From Flavobacteriales bacterium (GTDB lineage Bacteria > Bacteroidota > Bacteroidia > Flavobacteriales_G > JALEGO01), in the NCBI GenBank assembly GCA_020631045.1, contig JAHDHZ010000014.1, positions 1 to 52,830 of the forward strand: a stretch of DNA of 52,830 nt. The letters are read 5' to 3'. Of this stretch, positions 18,530 to 26,935 are shown piece after piece. The number at the start of each line of letters is the position of its first letter. Within the stretch, counting starts at the first letter, position 1. The translations under genes and the position numbers were made by a program. Below the pieces are notes generated by a model, which saw only the letters and a program-made list of their open reading frames with translations, was not told the origin of the DNA and did not search any database.

Positions 18530-19801
18530 TCCACCCTTAAACACCTGGGCAGTACGCTCAATTTGTGAGCGGGTGTGCGTATGAGAAATAAAACCCACCT
18601 CAAAAGCTGAAGGGGCGACATAAATGCCATTTTCTAATAAATATCTGTGCATTTTTTTAAAATAAGTGCTGCTTTCTTTTCGAATTTGAGAAGCCGCTGA
18701 AAGAATATTATCTGTCAGATAGGTCGTCCAAAAAATAGAACCGATGTGATACATAAAAAACGGATAGTTATTCGCCTTTGCATGTGCTAGAATTGGATCT
18801 ACCAACGCCTTGGTCTTTTCATGCAAGTCTTCATAAAAATTGGGCGCTAAACACTGAGAGAGCTGGGCGATTCCACCCGCCATAGCAACAGGATTTCCAG
18901 AAAGAGTTCCTGCTTGATATACAGGGCCTTCAGGAGCTACGTGGGCCATGTTTTTAGCAGAAGAAGCATAAGCTCCAACAGGAAAACCTCCACCAATAAT
19001 TTTACCAAAAGCAATCAAATCTGGCTGAATGTCATAATATCCAGCTGCTCCTTGAAAACCTACTCTAAAGCCTGAGATCACCTCATCAAAAAGCAATAAA
19101 ATACCTGTCTGATCACACAAATCACGCAAGAATTGTAAAAATTCTTTGCCTTGAATCAACAATCCATTATTGGCAGGAATGGGTTCAATGGCAATGCAAG
19201 CAATTTGATCTTTGAACTGCGCTACACACTTTTTTAAAGCCTCTTGATCATTAAGGGGCAAAACCAAAGTGTCTTTTACATAACTCTGAGGTATTCCTGC
19301 AGAAGAAGCCTCTCCGAATGTAGCTAGGCCAGATCCGGCGCTTACCAACAAACTATCGACATGCCCGTGGTAACAACCTTCAAACTTAATGACCTTGTCT
19401 TTGCCTGTAATGCCACGCGCCAAACGAATTGCAGACATTGCAGCTTCAGTACCTGATGAAACAAAACGAATTTTTTCAATGTAATTATGATTTGAAACGA
19501 TCAATTCGGCTAGTTCATTTTCTAACTGAGTAGGCGCACCAAACGAGGTGCCCTGCTGAATGGTTTGTATTACTTTTTGTTCAATTTTTTGATTGGCATG
19601 CCCTAAGATCAAAGGCCCCCAAGATTGACAATAATCAATGTAGGTATTGCCATCTTCATCAGTAATTTCAGCACCTTTTCCTTTTTTGATAAACAAAGGT
19701 GTGCCGCCTACCGATTGAAAAGCACGTACCGGAGAGTTTACTCCACCGGGCATTAAAGTACATGCTTTTTGATATAATTCGCTTGATTTTTGGGTATTCA
19801 T
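18503..19801 (-). CDS. hemL: Glutamate-1-semialdehyde 2,1-aminomutase
   Basis: This PLP enzyme converts glutamate-1-semialdehyde to 5-aminolevulinate, the entry step of tetrapyrrole synthesis by the C5 route. Key stretches: MPGGVNSPVRAF, RFVSSGTEAAMSAIRLARG, KFEGCYHGHVDSLLVSAGSG, LLFDEVISGFRVG and the PLP lysine in IAFGKIIGGGFPVGAY. The ATG at 19801 (MNTQKSSELYQKA) gives a normal 432-aa protein. A -7-like element TACTTTTG ends only four bases upstream of it, so the mRNA may have almost no leader. The 3' end overlaps the convergent acyltransferase gene. Confidence 0.95.
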   Translation of the reverse strand: MNTQKSSELYQKACTLMPGGVNSPVRAFQSVGGTPLFIKKGKGAEITDEDGNTYIDYCQSWGPLILGHANQKIEQKVIQTIQQGTSFGAPTQLENELAELIVSNHNYIEKIRFVSSGTEAAMSAIRLARGITGKDKVIKFEGCYHGHVDSLLVSAGSGLATFGEASSAGIPQSYVKDTLVLPLNDQEALKKCVAQFKDQIACIAIEPIPANNGLLIQGKEFLQFLRDLCDQTGILLLFDEVISGFRVGFQGAAGYYDIQPDLIAFGKIIGGGFPVGAYASSAKNMAHVAPEGPVYQAGTLSGNPVAMAGGIAQLSQCLAPNFYEDLHEKTKALVDPILAHAKANNYPFFMYHIGSIFWTTYLTDNILSAASQIRKESSTYFKKMHRYLLENGIYVAPSAFEVGFISHTHTRSQIERTAQVFKGGLDFVFKEA

Positions 19802-19920
19802 ACTGCAAAAGTACTGCTCAGAAATGAAATATCCATCCAAGCAGAAAAAAAATGGGTCAACCTACTCATAATTAATAGATTATTGCTAACTTCGTGCTCC
19901 AAAATTAAAACAATTTAAAA

Positions 19921-20211
19921 ATGACAAAAGCAGACGTTGTTTCTAAAATCGCCGATCAAATCGGTTTAGAAAAAACTACAACCCTAGCAGTTGTTGAGGC
20001 TTTTATGAGCACTATTAAGTCTTCTATGGAAGATGGTAAAAACGTATATTTAAGAGGTTTCGGTAGTTTTATCATTAAAACTAGAGCGGCAAAAACCGGA
20101 AGAAACATTTCAAAAAATACAAGTGTTCAAATTCCTGCACACAACATACCTGCGTTTAAGCCTTCAAAAACTTTTACTGAAAGTATTAAGAAAAAAGTTA
20201 AGGTAAAGTAA
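19921..20211 (+). CDS. HU-family DNA-binding protein
   Basis: HU/IHF proteins bend DNA and pack the nucleoid. The 96-aa sequence follows the family closely: MTKADVVSKIADQIGLEKTT, then VYLRGFGSFIIKTRAAKTGRN with the DNA-intercalating arm region, and KPSKTFTESIKKKV at the end. TAACTTCG at 19887-19894 is a seven-of-eight match to the -7 element, 26 bases before the ATG. The TPR gene begins four bases after the stop. Confidence 0.94.
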   Translation: MTKADVVSKIADQIGLEKTTTLAVVEAFMSTIKSSMEDGKNVYLRGFGSFIIKTRAAKTGRNISKNTSVQIPAHNIPAFKPSKTFTESIKKKVKVK

Positions 20212-20215
20212 GTTT

Positions 20216-20695
20216 TTGAAGCATTTAAAAACATATCTACTTATTTTAGTCATAGGGCTTAGTGCTGCATTTGCATTGAGTTTTTTACCTACAAAGAGCG
20301 GTGTTAAAACTGCTCAAGAATCACAAGTTGATGCAAACGATTTAAGTATCGAAAAAGCCATCAAACTTGTTAAAGAAGGTTCAAACCCTATGGCTGGAAT
20401 CACTATGCTAAAAGATATTGCCGAAAAAGATCCAAAAAATACTGAGGCCTTGCGTCATTTGGCGTTTTTCTCAATTCAATCAGGACAACTTGATAAGGCA
20501 ATTCAACGATTTGAGCAGATTCATGCTATTGATGAATCAAAAACAGATGTGTTGTACTACTTGGGTGGATTATACCAAGAAACTGGGCAAAAGGACAAGG
20601 CCCTAGAATACTATGAGAAGTTTCAGCTCGTCAACAAAGACGACAAACTCAATCAAAGTATTGACCAACAAATTAAAATTTTAACAAACTCATAA
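20216..20695 (+). CDS. TPR-repeat protein with N-terminal membrane anchor
   Basis: The only start that keeps the hydrophobic anchor (TYLLILVIGLSAAFALSFL) is a TTG at 20216, four bases after the HU stop. The remaining 125 or so residues are outside the cytoplasm and form about three TPR units (AIKLVKEGSNPMAGITMLKD, ALRHLAFFSIQSGQLDKAIQ, VLYYLGGLYQETGQKDKALE). TPRs mediate protein-protein contacts. The partner is unknown. One GGGTGGAT octamer falls at 20563 in YLGGLY. Confidence 0.8.
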   Translation: MKHLKTYLLILVIGLSAAFALSFLPTKSGVKTAQESQVDANDLSIEKAIKLVKEGSNPMAGITMLKDIAEKDPKNTEALRHLAFFSIQSGQLDKAIQRFEQIHAIDESKTDVLYYLGGLYQETGQKDKALEYYEKFQLVNKDDKLNQSIDQQIKILTNS

Positions 20696-20705
20696 ACAAA
20701 CAATT

Positions 20706-20796
20706 ATGCCAAGCGGAAAGAAAAGAAAAAGACATAAGATGGCAACTCATAAAAGAAAGAAAAGATTAAGAAAAAACAGACACAAGAAAAAGTGAT
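20706..20796 (+). CDS. Tiny basic AURKAIP1/COX24-domain protein with an apparent +1 frameshift
   Basis: An ATG at 20706 opens MPSGKKRKRHKMATHKRKK, the hallmark start of the roughly 30-residue AURKAIP1/COX24 (mS38-like) proteins found beside rng in Bacteroidota. The family end, RLRKNRHKKK-stop, is encoded at 20764-20796 but in the next frame. One extra A in the run 20760-20764 breaks the frame. Read straight, the product instead continues KIKKKQTQEKV... to a TAA further on. The span is 91 bases, not a multiple of three. It could be an assembly or sequencing error in a homopolymer, a real mutation, or a slippage site. The gene lies between the TPR gene and rng. Confidence 0.75.
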
Positions 20797-20830
20797 CTGT
20801 TGCTCTATTTTTTAATTTAAATTCTTTCAT

Positions 20831-22381
20831 ATGGCTAGTTCTTTGATCATTGATCACAAAGAATCTGGCGTAGAAGTTGCACTACTTCAAGACAAGCTCT
20901 TAGTAGAATTTCATAAAGAAAACCAAGACATTAACTACCATGTAGGTGATGTATACTTGGGTAGAATACGCAAATTCTCGCCAGGAATCAACGCTGCTTT
21001 CGTAGATATAGGATACGGAAAAGACGGCTTTCTACATTATCACGACCTCGGCCCTCAGGTACATTCATACATCAAGTATGTGAATGGAGTACTAGATGGC
21101 AGTATTACCTCTCCCGATATCGGGAAATTTAAAAACGAGAAATCAACTAACAAAGACGGTAAAATTGATGTGGTTTTAAAAAAAGAAGTGCGCTTAATGG
21201 TGCAGGTCTCTAAAGAACCCATCTCTACCAAAGGTGCTCGAATTACAGCTGAAATTACCTTTGCAGGTAGATACTTAGTGTTGGTACCCTTCTCTAATCG
21301 AGTATCGATTTCTCAGCGCGTAAAAAGCAAGCAAGAAAAAGATCGTTTGGTGCGTTTGGTGAAAAGCTTAAAGCCTAAAAACTTTGGGGTAATCATTCGA
21401 ACAGTTGCAGAAGACGTGAAATCTGCTGACTTAGATGCTGATTTGAAAGCATTAGTTCAGAAATGGAATGACTGTTTTGAAAGCATTAAAAACTACAAAT
21501 ACGGCACCAAATTAGTTGGTGAGATGAATATGGCCTCAGCCATTTTGAGGGATATTTATAATCCAAGCTTTAGTGAGGTGATCGTCAACGACAAAACAAT
21601 GATGCAAGACATCAAATCATACGTCGGAACGATTGCTAAAGGAAAAGAAAAAATCGTAAAATTCTACAATGGACAAATGCCCATATTTGACCATTATAAT
21701 ATTGAAAGTCAAGTGAAACAATCTTTCGGAAAAACGGTGATGATGCCTTCTGGCGCTTACCTTGTTATAGAACACACTGAAGCGCTGCACGTAATTGATG
21801 TAAACAGTGGTGCAACTTCAAGAAAAAAAGAAGATGGCGAGACCAACGCCCTTAAAGTAAACATTGAATCTGCCAAAGAGATTGCTCGTCAATTACGCTT
21901 ACGAGATATGGGCGGAATCATCGTTGTCGATTTTATCGATATGCGTCAAGACAAAAATAGAAAGCTGTTGTATGATACCATGAAAGAGCTTTTAAAGAAA
22001 GAAAAGGTCAAGCACAGCATGCTACCTCTTTCTCGTTTTGGATTGATGCAAATTACTCGTGAACGTGTGCGTCCTGAAATGAAAATAGACACCACTGAAG
22101 TGTGCCCTTCTTGTAACGGAAAAGGCAAGGTAGAGAACAGCAGTGAAGTGACCACAGCACATATCTATAATTCTATTAAAGAAATTTCTAAAAAGCATCC
22201 TAAGAAGAACATCACTGTAGTGGTACATCCTTACATTGAAGCTTATTTAAATAAAGGAATAGCCTCTAAATCGTTAAAGTGGAGATGGGAGCTTAAAACA
22301 AGCTTTACAGTCAAATCTTCAGACGCCAATGAATTATTAGAGTACTACTTTATTGATAAAAAAGGAAACATGTTAGACTAA
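20831..22381 (+). CDS. rng: Ribonuclease E/G family protein
   Basis: An endoribonuclease that trims rRNA and starts mRNA decay. The 516-aa protein has the S1 domain at the N-terminus (GDVYLGRIRKFSPGINAAFVDIGYGKDGFLH), the catalytic metal-binding part (ALHVIDVNSGATSRK, RDMGGIIVVDFIDM) and the zinc-link CPSCNGKGK near residue 425. It lacks the long C-terminal scaffold of E. coli RNase E, so it is of the RNase G type. The last codons and the stop lie inside a hairpin shared with the convergent OmpA-type gene. Confidence 0.93.
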   Translation: MASSLIIDHKESGVEVALLQDKLLVEFHKENQDINYHVGDVYLGRIRKFSPGINAAFVDIGYGKDGFLHYHDLGPQVHSYIKYVNGVLDGSITSPDIGKFKNEKSTNKDGKIDVVLKKEVRLMVQVSKEPISTKGARITAEITFAGRYLVLVPFSNRVSISQRVKSKQEKDRLVRLVKSLKPKNFGVIIRTVAEDVKSADLDADLKALVQKWNDCFESIKNYKYGTKLVGEMNMASAILRDIYNPSFSEVIVNDKTMMQDIKSYVGTIAKGKEKIVKFYNGQMPIFDHYNIESQVKQSFGKTVMMPSGAYLVIEHTEALHVIDVNSGATSRKKEDGETNALKVNIESAKEIARQLRLRDMGGIIVVDFIDMRQDKNRKLLYDTMKELLKKEKVKHSMLPLSRFGLMQITRERVRPEMKIDTTEVCPSCNGKGKVENSSEVTTAHIYNSIKEISKKHPKKNITVVVHPYIEAYLNKGIASKSLKWRWELKTSFTVKSSDANELLEYYFIDKKGNMLD

Positions 22382-22398
22382 CCCTTGTTAGTCTAACA
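22371..22398. terminator. Bidirectional hairpin formed by the 3' ends of rng and the OmpA-type gene
   Basis: TGTTAGACTAA and its exact complement pair around the six-base loop CCCTTG. Both stop codons are inside the arms, so the two convergent genes end with the same bases (TTAGACTAA, giving Leu-Asp-stop in each). A bidirectional terminator is likely, though neither side has a long T run. Confidence 0.7.
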
Positions 22399-23374
22399 AC
22401 TCAAATACACTGTTTAAATCAGGGGTGATTACCACTTCGATTCTTCTGTTTTTAGCTTTTGCATCTGATGATTTTGCTGGGTCTACTGGAACAAACTCCC
22501 CTCTACCTGCAGGGGTAACTCTAGTAGCATCAACTCCTTTAGCGATTAAAATACGCACTACTGAAGTTGCCCTTAAGACACTTAGATCCCAATTGTCTTT
22601 CAGGTTTCCGCCCCTTATTTTGTCGGTATCAGTATGACCTTCAACCATAATTGAAATATCTTCTTGGTCTTTTAACACCAAGGCCAGTTCTTCCAATGCT
22701 TTTTTGCCCTCTGAATCAATGTTGGTACTACCAGAAGGAAACAACAACTTGGCTTGCATAGAGACGTATATTTTTCCGTCTCTTTGCTCAACTTGAAGCC
22801 CCTTGTCTCTAAAACCCAACAAAGCTTGAGCAATTTTTTCTTTCAAACGCTCAGAAGCAGCCTTTTGTTCAGCTAAGATAGACTCAAGCTCTTTTACTCG
22901 TTGCTCTCTTTTTTCTAATTCTTTATTCAATGCTCCTAACTCAGATTTTTGAGTATTTAAAGAGTTTTCTAGCGCTCTTAAAGCATCTTCTTTTCTTTGT
23001 AAATCTTCACGTGAACGCTCAAGCTCTGAAACCAATTTCACACTCTCAGCTTTGTTTGAGTTTTCTAATTGACGAATCTTATCAATCAGTTCATCATTTA
23101 AGCGGTTAATCTTATCATACTGACTGGTCATTTTTCTTAGTGAGCGGCCCGTAACCATCGTATCGTGTTTCAAAGCTTTAATGTCTGTTTTTAAACGGTT
23201 AAACTCATCTTCTCGTTCTGCTAATTGATTTTCAATGTTTTTGAGCTTTTCAAGCATGGTTTGCTGGTTTTTCTCGGCAGATTCTGCTCGAAGTTTCATG
23301 TCTTCATATTTTTTTGCTGGCACACAGCCTGCCAATAAAATAACATACAATGCGAAAAAGGCCTTTAATTTCAT
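22388..23374 (-). CDS. OmpA-family lipoprotein with coiled coil (Pal-like)
   Basis: The signal ends in a lipobox (VILLAGCVPAKK), so the protein is probably an outer-membrane lipoprotein. Residues about 25-200 form a long charged coiled coil (ENQLAEREDEFNRLKTD ... LNKELEKREQRVKELES). The C-terminal 130 residues are an OmpA-type peptidoglycan-binding domain: LLFPSGSTNIDSEGKKALEELA, VEGHTDTDKI, NWDLSVLRATSVVRIL, GRGEFVPV and KNRRIEVVI. It would tie the outer membrane to the wall. It is convergent with rng. Confidence 0.92.
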   Translation of the reverse strand: MKLKAFFALYVILLAGCVPAKKYEDMKLRAESAEKNQQTMLEKLKNIENQLAEREDEFNRLKTDIKALKHDTMVTGRSLRKMTSQYDKINRLNDELIDKIRQLENSNKAESVKLVSELERSREDLQRKEDALRALENSLNTQKSELGALNKELEKREQRVKELESILAEQKAASERLKEKIAQALLGFRDKGLQVEQRDGKIYVSMQAKLLFPSGSTNIDSEGKKALEELALVLKDQEDISIMVEGHTDTDKIRGGNLKDNWDLSVLRATSVVRILIAKGVDATRVTPAGRGEFVPVDPAKSSDAKAKNRRIEVVITPDLNSVFELLD

Positions 23375-23424
23375 AGATTGAGTTTCACTAAATATAGAAT
23401 TTTTCTATAATTTCACAGCACACT

Positions 23425-24690
23425 ATGCATGTTTTTGACACTTCTTTATCTTGCGCTCGCACACGAGATGCTCAAGACTCTTTAGCCGAGTTTAGAAACC
23501 AATTTTTATTTCCCCAGCACAAAGGTGAAAAAGCACTGTACTTTGTAGGCAATTCTTTGGGCTTGCAACCCGAAAATACCAAATCCTTTTTTAAACAAGA
23601 GCTAGATGATTGGGCAAAATATGGCGTTGAAGGCCATTTTAAAGCAGGAAACCCTTGGGTAGATTATCACAGTAGTTTTGCTAAACCCTTAGCAAAAATT
23701 GTGGGGGCTTTGCCTCACGAAGTAGTAGTCATGAATACCTTGACGGCCAACCTGCATTTTTTAATGGTTTCGTTTTATAGGCCAAAGGGTAAAAAAGTAA
23801 AGATTTTGTGTGAACAAAAGCCTTTTCCCTCAGATCGGTTTGTGCTGGAGTCTCAAATCAAGTTTCATGGATTAGACCCCAAAGAATGTATTATAGAGGT
23901 TGAGCAAACTAGTGAAGATTATGATGGTGAGATGGTACAGGCTATAGAAAGGCATAAGGATGAGATTGCTCTGATTTTTGTGGGTGGTGTGAATTATTAT
24001 ACGGGCAGGTGTTTTGATCTAAAACAACTGGCACAAACTGCAAACAAGCACAACATTTGCATAGGTTATGATTTGGCACATGCGGCAGGAAATACAACTT
24101 TAGAGCTTCATGATTGGGGAGTAGATTTTGCTGCCTGGTGTTCATACAAATACCTCAACGCTGGCCCTGGAGCTGTGAGTGGGGTATTTATTCATGAAAA
24201 GCATCATAAAGATCAGAGCTTACCTAAGTTTACTGGTTGGTGGGGGCATAATGCTAAAACACGCTTTGCAATGGGCAATACATTTGACCCTATTTTAACA
24301 GCCGAGAGTTGGCAAACATCAAATGCTCCGGTGTTTAATATGGTAGGGTTGAAAGCCTCTCTTGAACTCTTTGAAAATGCAGGATTTCAAAATATTATTG
24401 ACAAAAGAATTGAGCTGAACAACTACGCCTTATTTCTTTTTGAAGCGCTGATTAATAATAGCGTTCCCATAAAAATTATAACGCCAAAAGCACAAGCTTC
24501 AAGAGCTTCTCAACTCTCTTTATATATTGATCAAAATGGCAAAAAACTCTTTGAACACCTTACTGAAAATGGAGTGTACAGTGATTGGAGAGAACCCAAT
24601 GTGATTCGTCTGGCAACTGTAGGTTTATACAATTCTTTTGAAGATATTTATAAGCTATACCAGCTTATCAAAGCATTCTATACATGCTAA
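23425..24690 (+). CDS. kynU: Kynureninase
   Basis: A PLP enzyme that splits kynurenine into anthranilate and alanine (or 3-hydroxykynurenine likewise) in tryptophan breakdown. The 421-aa sequence shows YFVGNSLGLQPENT, VVVMNTLTANLHFLMVSFY, IGYDLAHAAGN and the PLP lysine in WCSYKYLNAGPGAVSG, with TGWWGHNAKTRFAM later. It overlaps the following acyltransferase by seven bases. No other kyn gene is present here. Confidence 0.94.
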   Translation: MHVFDTSLSCARTRDAQDSLAEFRNQFLFPQHKGEKALYFVGNSLGLQPENTKSFFKQELDDWAKYGVEGHFKAGNPWVDYHSSFAKPLAKIVGALPHEVVVMNTLTANLHFLMVSFYRPKGKKVKILCEQKPFPSDRFVLESQIKFHGLDPKECIIEVEQTSEDYDGEMVQAIERHKDEIALIFVGGVNYYTGRCFDLKQLAQTANKHNICIGYDLAHAAGNTTLELHDWGVDFAAWCSYKYLNAGPGAVSGVFIHEKHHKDQSLPKFTGWWGHNAKTRFAMGNTFDPILTAESWQTSNAPVFNMVGLKASLELFENAGFQNIIDKRIELNNYALFLFEALINNSVPIKIITPKAQASRASQLSLYIDQNGKKLFEHLTENGVYSDWREPNVIRLATVGLYNSFEDIYKLYQLIKAFYTC

Positions 24691-25733
24691 AAATACACCA
24701 AAGAAATTTTGGGTTAGACTTACTTAGAGCCATCTCTATTTGGTTGGTCTTACTGCAGCATGCTGGACTAAATATTTCAGGTCTCGCGCCTTTAAAAATT
24801 GGCGCTATTGGGGTTGAGATGTTTTTTGTTTTGAGTGGGTTTTTAATCGGAGGCATTCTGTTTAAAGCCTTATCTAAAAATGAACCCTTCATCAAAACCA
24901 TTTTCACTTTTTGGATTCGGCGTTGGTTTAGAATTCTGCCTTTATACTACTTGGTTTTAGCCTTTAAATATTGCTTTATAGACTCAAGTATCGGAACAAA
25001 TATTTTCTACTACATTTTCTTTTTACAAAACAATTTTTATGGCATTGACTACTTACATGTCTCTTGGAGTTTGGTGATTGAAGAGTGGTTTTATTTGTTT
25101 AGCCCCTTGTTTTTATTTGTGCTCACCCGCTTGTTTGAAGATCACAAAAAAGTAGTGGTGGGCATGCTTGTTTTTATTGGTCTTGTTGTGCTCGCAAGAA
25201 CCCTTTATGTGCTCATATTAAATACGCCTTATAGTGGAATTAATGCCAACTTTCCATTTCGTTTTGATAGTTTGTTTTTAGGGGTATTGTTAGCTTACCT
25301 TAAACGGTATTTTACAGCTAAATACAAAAGCTTACAACATCCTTTTATTTGTTTATCAGGATTATTACTTTGCTTGGTTTACCTGTTGTATTACCACTCT
25401 TTAAGTTCAGTTTCAATTGAACTAATCAACCAAGAGCTCTTGCCTAGAACACTGGGGTTTTTTATACTCCCCCTTTCTTTTGCTCTTGTATTGCCTTACG
25501 CATCCACCCTAAAGGCAAAAACCTCAACACTTTTTTACAAATTTATCACGTATACCAGCCTGTTTACCTATGCGATTTATTTGGTGCATGGGTTTGTGTT
25601 TCATCAGGCTTTAAAGGGTGATATTTTCATAGTAGAGTTTAGCTTATCAATTGCTATAACTTATTTAATTGCTTGGGTGTTATACCGGTTTTACGAAAAG
25701 CCTATATTGGGTATTCGAGATCGTTTGTTTTAA
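24684..25733 (+). CDS. Acyltransferase 3 family membrane protein (OafA/YrhL-like)
   Basis: These integral membrane enzymes transfer acetyl or other acyl groups to sugars of O-antigen, capsule or peptidoglycan. The 349-aa protein has the typical start GLDLLRAISIWLVLLQHAG with the key His, then FFVLSGFLIGG, WIRRWFRILPLYY and SWSLVIEEWFYLFSPLFLF, and about ten membrane helices. The acceptor is unknown. The ATG lies within the end of kynU, so the two are translationally coupled despite having no clear link in function. Confidence 0.88.
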   Translation: MLKIHQRNFGLDLLRAISIWLVLLQHAGLNISGLAPLKIGAIGVEMFFVLSGFLIGGILFKALSKNEPFIKTIFTFWIRRWFRILPLYYLVLAFKYCFIDSSIGTNIFYYIFFLQNNFYGIDYLHVSWSLVIEEWFYLFSPLFLFVLTRLFEDHKKVVVGMLVFIGLVVLARTLYVLILNTPYSGINANFPFRFDSLFLGVLLAYLKRYFTAKYKSLQHPFICLSGLLLCLVYLLYYHSLSSVSIELINQELLPRTLGFFILPLSFALVLPYASTLKAKTSTLFYKFITYTSLFTYAIYLVHGFVFHQALKGDIFIVEFSLSIAITYLIAWVLYRFYEKPILGIRDRLF

Positions 25734-25737
25734 AATA

Positions 25738-25770
25738 AAAAGCTGTCTAGTATTTCTACAGACAGCTTTT
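25738..25770. terminator. Hairpin between the acyltransferase and the lipoprotein gene
   Basis: AAAAGCTGTCT (25738-25748) pairs exactly with AGACAGCTTTT (25760-25770) around an 11-base loop. It sits between two convergent genes, with A runs on one side and T runs on the other, so it can work in both directions. Confidence 0.85.
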
Positions 25771-25791
25771 AGAATTTATTTAAAGTATAAA

Positions 25792-26220
25792 TTACTGCTT
25801 TTCTACAACAAACTCAACATCAACTTCTTCTCCATCTTCCATAATTTCAGTAGAGAATTTTTTTGTGTTATCTCCACTTTCAAGTACTTCAAGAACGGTA
25901 TTCTCACCCTCTGCTGTGATGGTTACTTGCGTAGCATCTTCGTTTACAGTGTAAGTGAACGCTAAATCATCACCTTCATGAAACTCCATAGATCCGGCGC
26001 AATCATCATTCTTAATTTTACAGTCATTAAAAGTGATTGACTCAAACAAAAGCTCATGTGCTTCTTCTAAATCCATGGCATGTGTGTGGTCTCCGTGTCC
26101 TTCTTCAGCAGAAATGATCATCCACTTTCCGCTTAAATCGTCTACTAATTTTTGATCGTCTTTCTTACAAGATGAAATCAATGCAATCGCTAAAATTGCG
26201 GGTAAAATAATTTTGTTCAT
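25792..26220 (-). CDS. Lipocalin-like lipoprotein with His-rich patch, possibly metal-related
   Basis: The ATG at 26220 gives a 142-aa protein with a lipobox (AILAIALISSCKKDDQ). After DDLSGKWMIISAEEGHG the sequence carries a His/Asp-rich patch (GHGDHTHAMDLEEAHE), then a beta-rich lipocalin-like body (ITFNDCKIKNDDCAGSMEFHEGDDLAFTYTV). It is divergent from a Fur-family regulator, and a perfect 7-1-7 palindrome lies 24 bases upstream of its start. I infer control by that regulator and a possible metal-binding role. The exact function is not known. Confidence 0.7.
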   Translation of the reverse strand: MNKIILPAILAIALISSCKKDDQKLVDDLSGKWMIISAEEGHGDHTHAMDLEEAHELLFESITFNDCKIKNDDCAGSMEFHEGDDLAFTYTVNEDATQVTITAEGENTVLEVLESGDNTKKFSTEIMEDGEEVDVEFVVEKQ

Positions 26221-26243
26221 AGTTTTAAAGTTTAAATAATTAA

Positions 26244-26258
26244 TGCAACTAAGTTGCA
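26244..26258. promoter_or_regulatory. Perfect 7-1-7 palindrome, candidate operator of the Fur-family regulator
   Basis: TGCAACT-A-AGTTGCA is a perfect 15-base inverted repeat in the 91-base gap between the divergent lipoprotein (start 26220) and regulator (start 26311). Fur, Zur and PerR boxes share this 7-1-7 layout. Half-site-like bases TTGC recur nearby (26272-26308). The link to this regulator is inferred. Confidence 0.65.
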
Positions 26259-26310
26259 AATATAATTAAACTATTTGAAAATTGCCATAAACTTGCGTAA
26301 ACTTGCACAA

Positions 26311-26694
26311 ATGGCAATTGTAAGAAACACCAAATCTTCTAGAATTTTGATGGATGTTTTTAAAAACACTCAAAGGGCACTGTCTGTGGTCGATTTGGTC
26401 AGTAGATTCAAAGAAGAGATGAACAAAACCACAATTTACAGAATTTTAGAAAAGCTTGAAAAACAAGGTTTTGTGCATTCTTTCACGGGTTTAGATGGCT
26501 TAAAATGGTATGCAAAATGCCACGATTGCGACTCACATAAGCACATTGATGCTCACCCACATTTTCAGTGTCAATCTTGTCAAAAAATTGATTGTTTATC
26601 TGAATCTATTAGTATTCCTAAGCTTGAAGGTAGAAAAGTTGATTTTGCGCAGGTGTTGTTGGTTGGAAAGTGTGGTGACTGTACAAGTAATTAA
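26311..26694 (+). CDS. Fur-family metalloregulator (Fur/Zur/PerR type)
   Basis: The ATG at 26311 (MAIVRNTKSSRILMDVFK) gives 127 aa. The winged-helix part holds MNKTTIYRILEKLEKQGFVH, the family's recognition-helix region. The metal part has KCHDCDSHKHIDAHPHFQC, and two CxxC pairs (QCQSC and GKCGDC) form the structural zinc site. Which metal it senses cannot be told from sequence. The metal-related genes at 26936-28575 and the divergent His-rich lipoprotein make Zn or Cu plausible. It may repress itself through the palindrome at 26244. Confidence 0.88.
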   Translation: MAIVRNTKSSRILMDVFKNTQRALSVVDLVSRFKEEMNKTTIYRILEKLEKQGFVHSFTGLDGLKWYAKCHDCDSHKHIDAHPHFQCQSCQKIDCLSESISIPKLEGRKVDFAQVLLVGKCGDCTSN

Positions 26695-26721
26695 GTTTTG
26701 TTATATGATTTTTCTTTTTTT

Positions 26722-26815
26722 GGGCGTTACCCTTTGGGTCGCGCTAATCAGGGGTACGCTTTGCTTCCGTGCGCTGCACCCGATCATACTTCTCGGCCCT
26801 TAATATCGCTAACGC
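26722..26815. repeat. Palindromic intergenic element of the GGGCGTT...AACGC type
   Basis: The 241-base gap after the Fur-family gene holds a GC-richer stretch unlike its surroundings. It starts GGGCGTTACCCTTTGGGTCG, has the small hairpin ACCC-TTT-GGGT, and ends GCTAACGC, complementary to the start (GCGTTA/TAACGC). Sequences opening GGGCGTT-CCC-GGGTCG are a dispersed intergenic repeat that I recall from many Bacteroidota genomes. No ORF is visible. Only one copy is in this window. Confidence 0.55.
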
Positions 26816-26920
26816 TACTTTAGTAAAATAAGAAGTAAAAAATTTCCTGATATTTTAGAGACTTTTCCAAGGGGCAATCCCCAGTATTAGCAAGGTCAAA
26901 ATAAACACAAGAAAATTAAT

Positions 26921-26928
26921 TAATTTTG
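26921..26928 (+). promoter_or_regulatory. Candidate -7 element of the HYC_CC_PP gene
   Basis: TAATTTTG matches TAnnTTTG exactly and ends seven bases before the ATG at 26936. No TTG is present at the usual distance upstream. If it is used, the transcript would have almost no leader. Confidence 0.4.
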
Positions 26929-26935
26929 TAATTAA

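Noticed and set aside
26722-26935. An insertion-sequence remnant after the Fur-family gene
   Set aside because: No transposase fragment, no target duplication and no terminal repeats beyond the short palindrome are visible.
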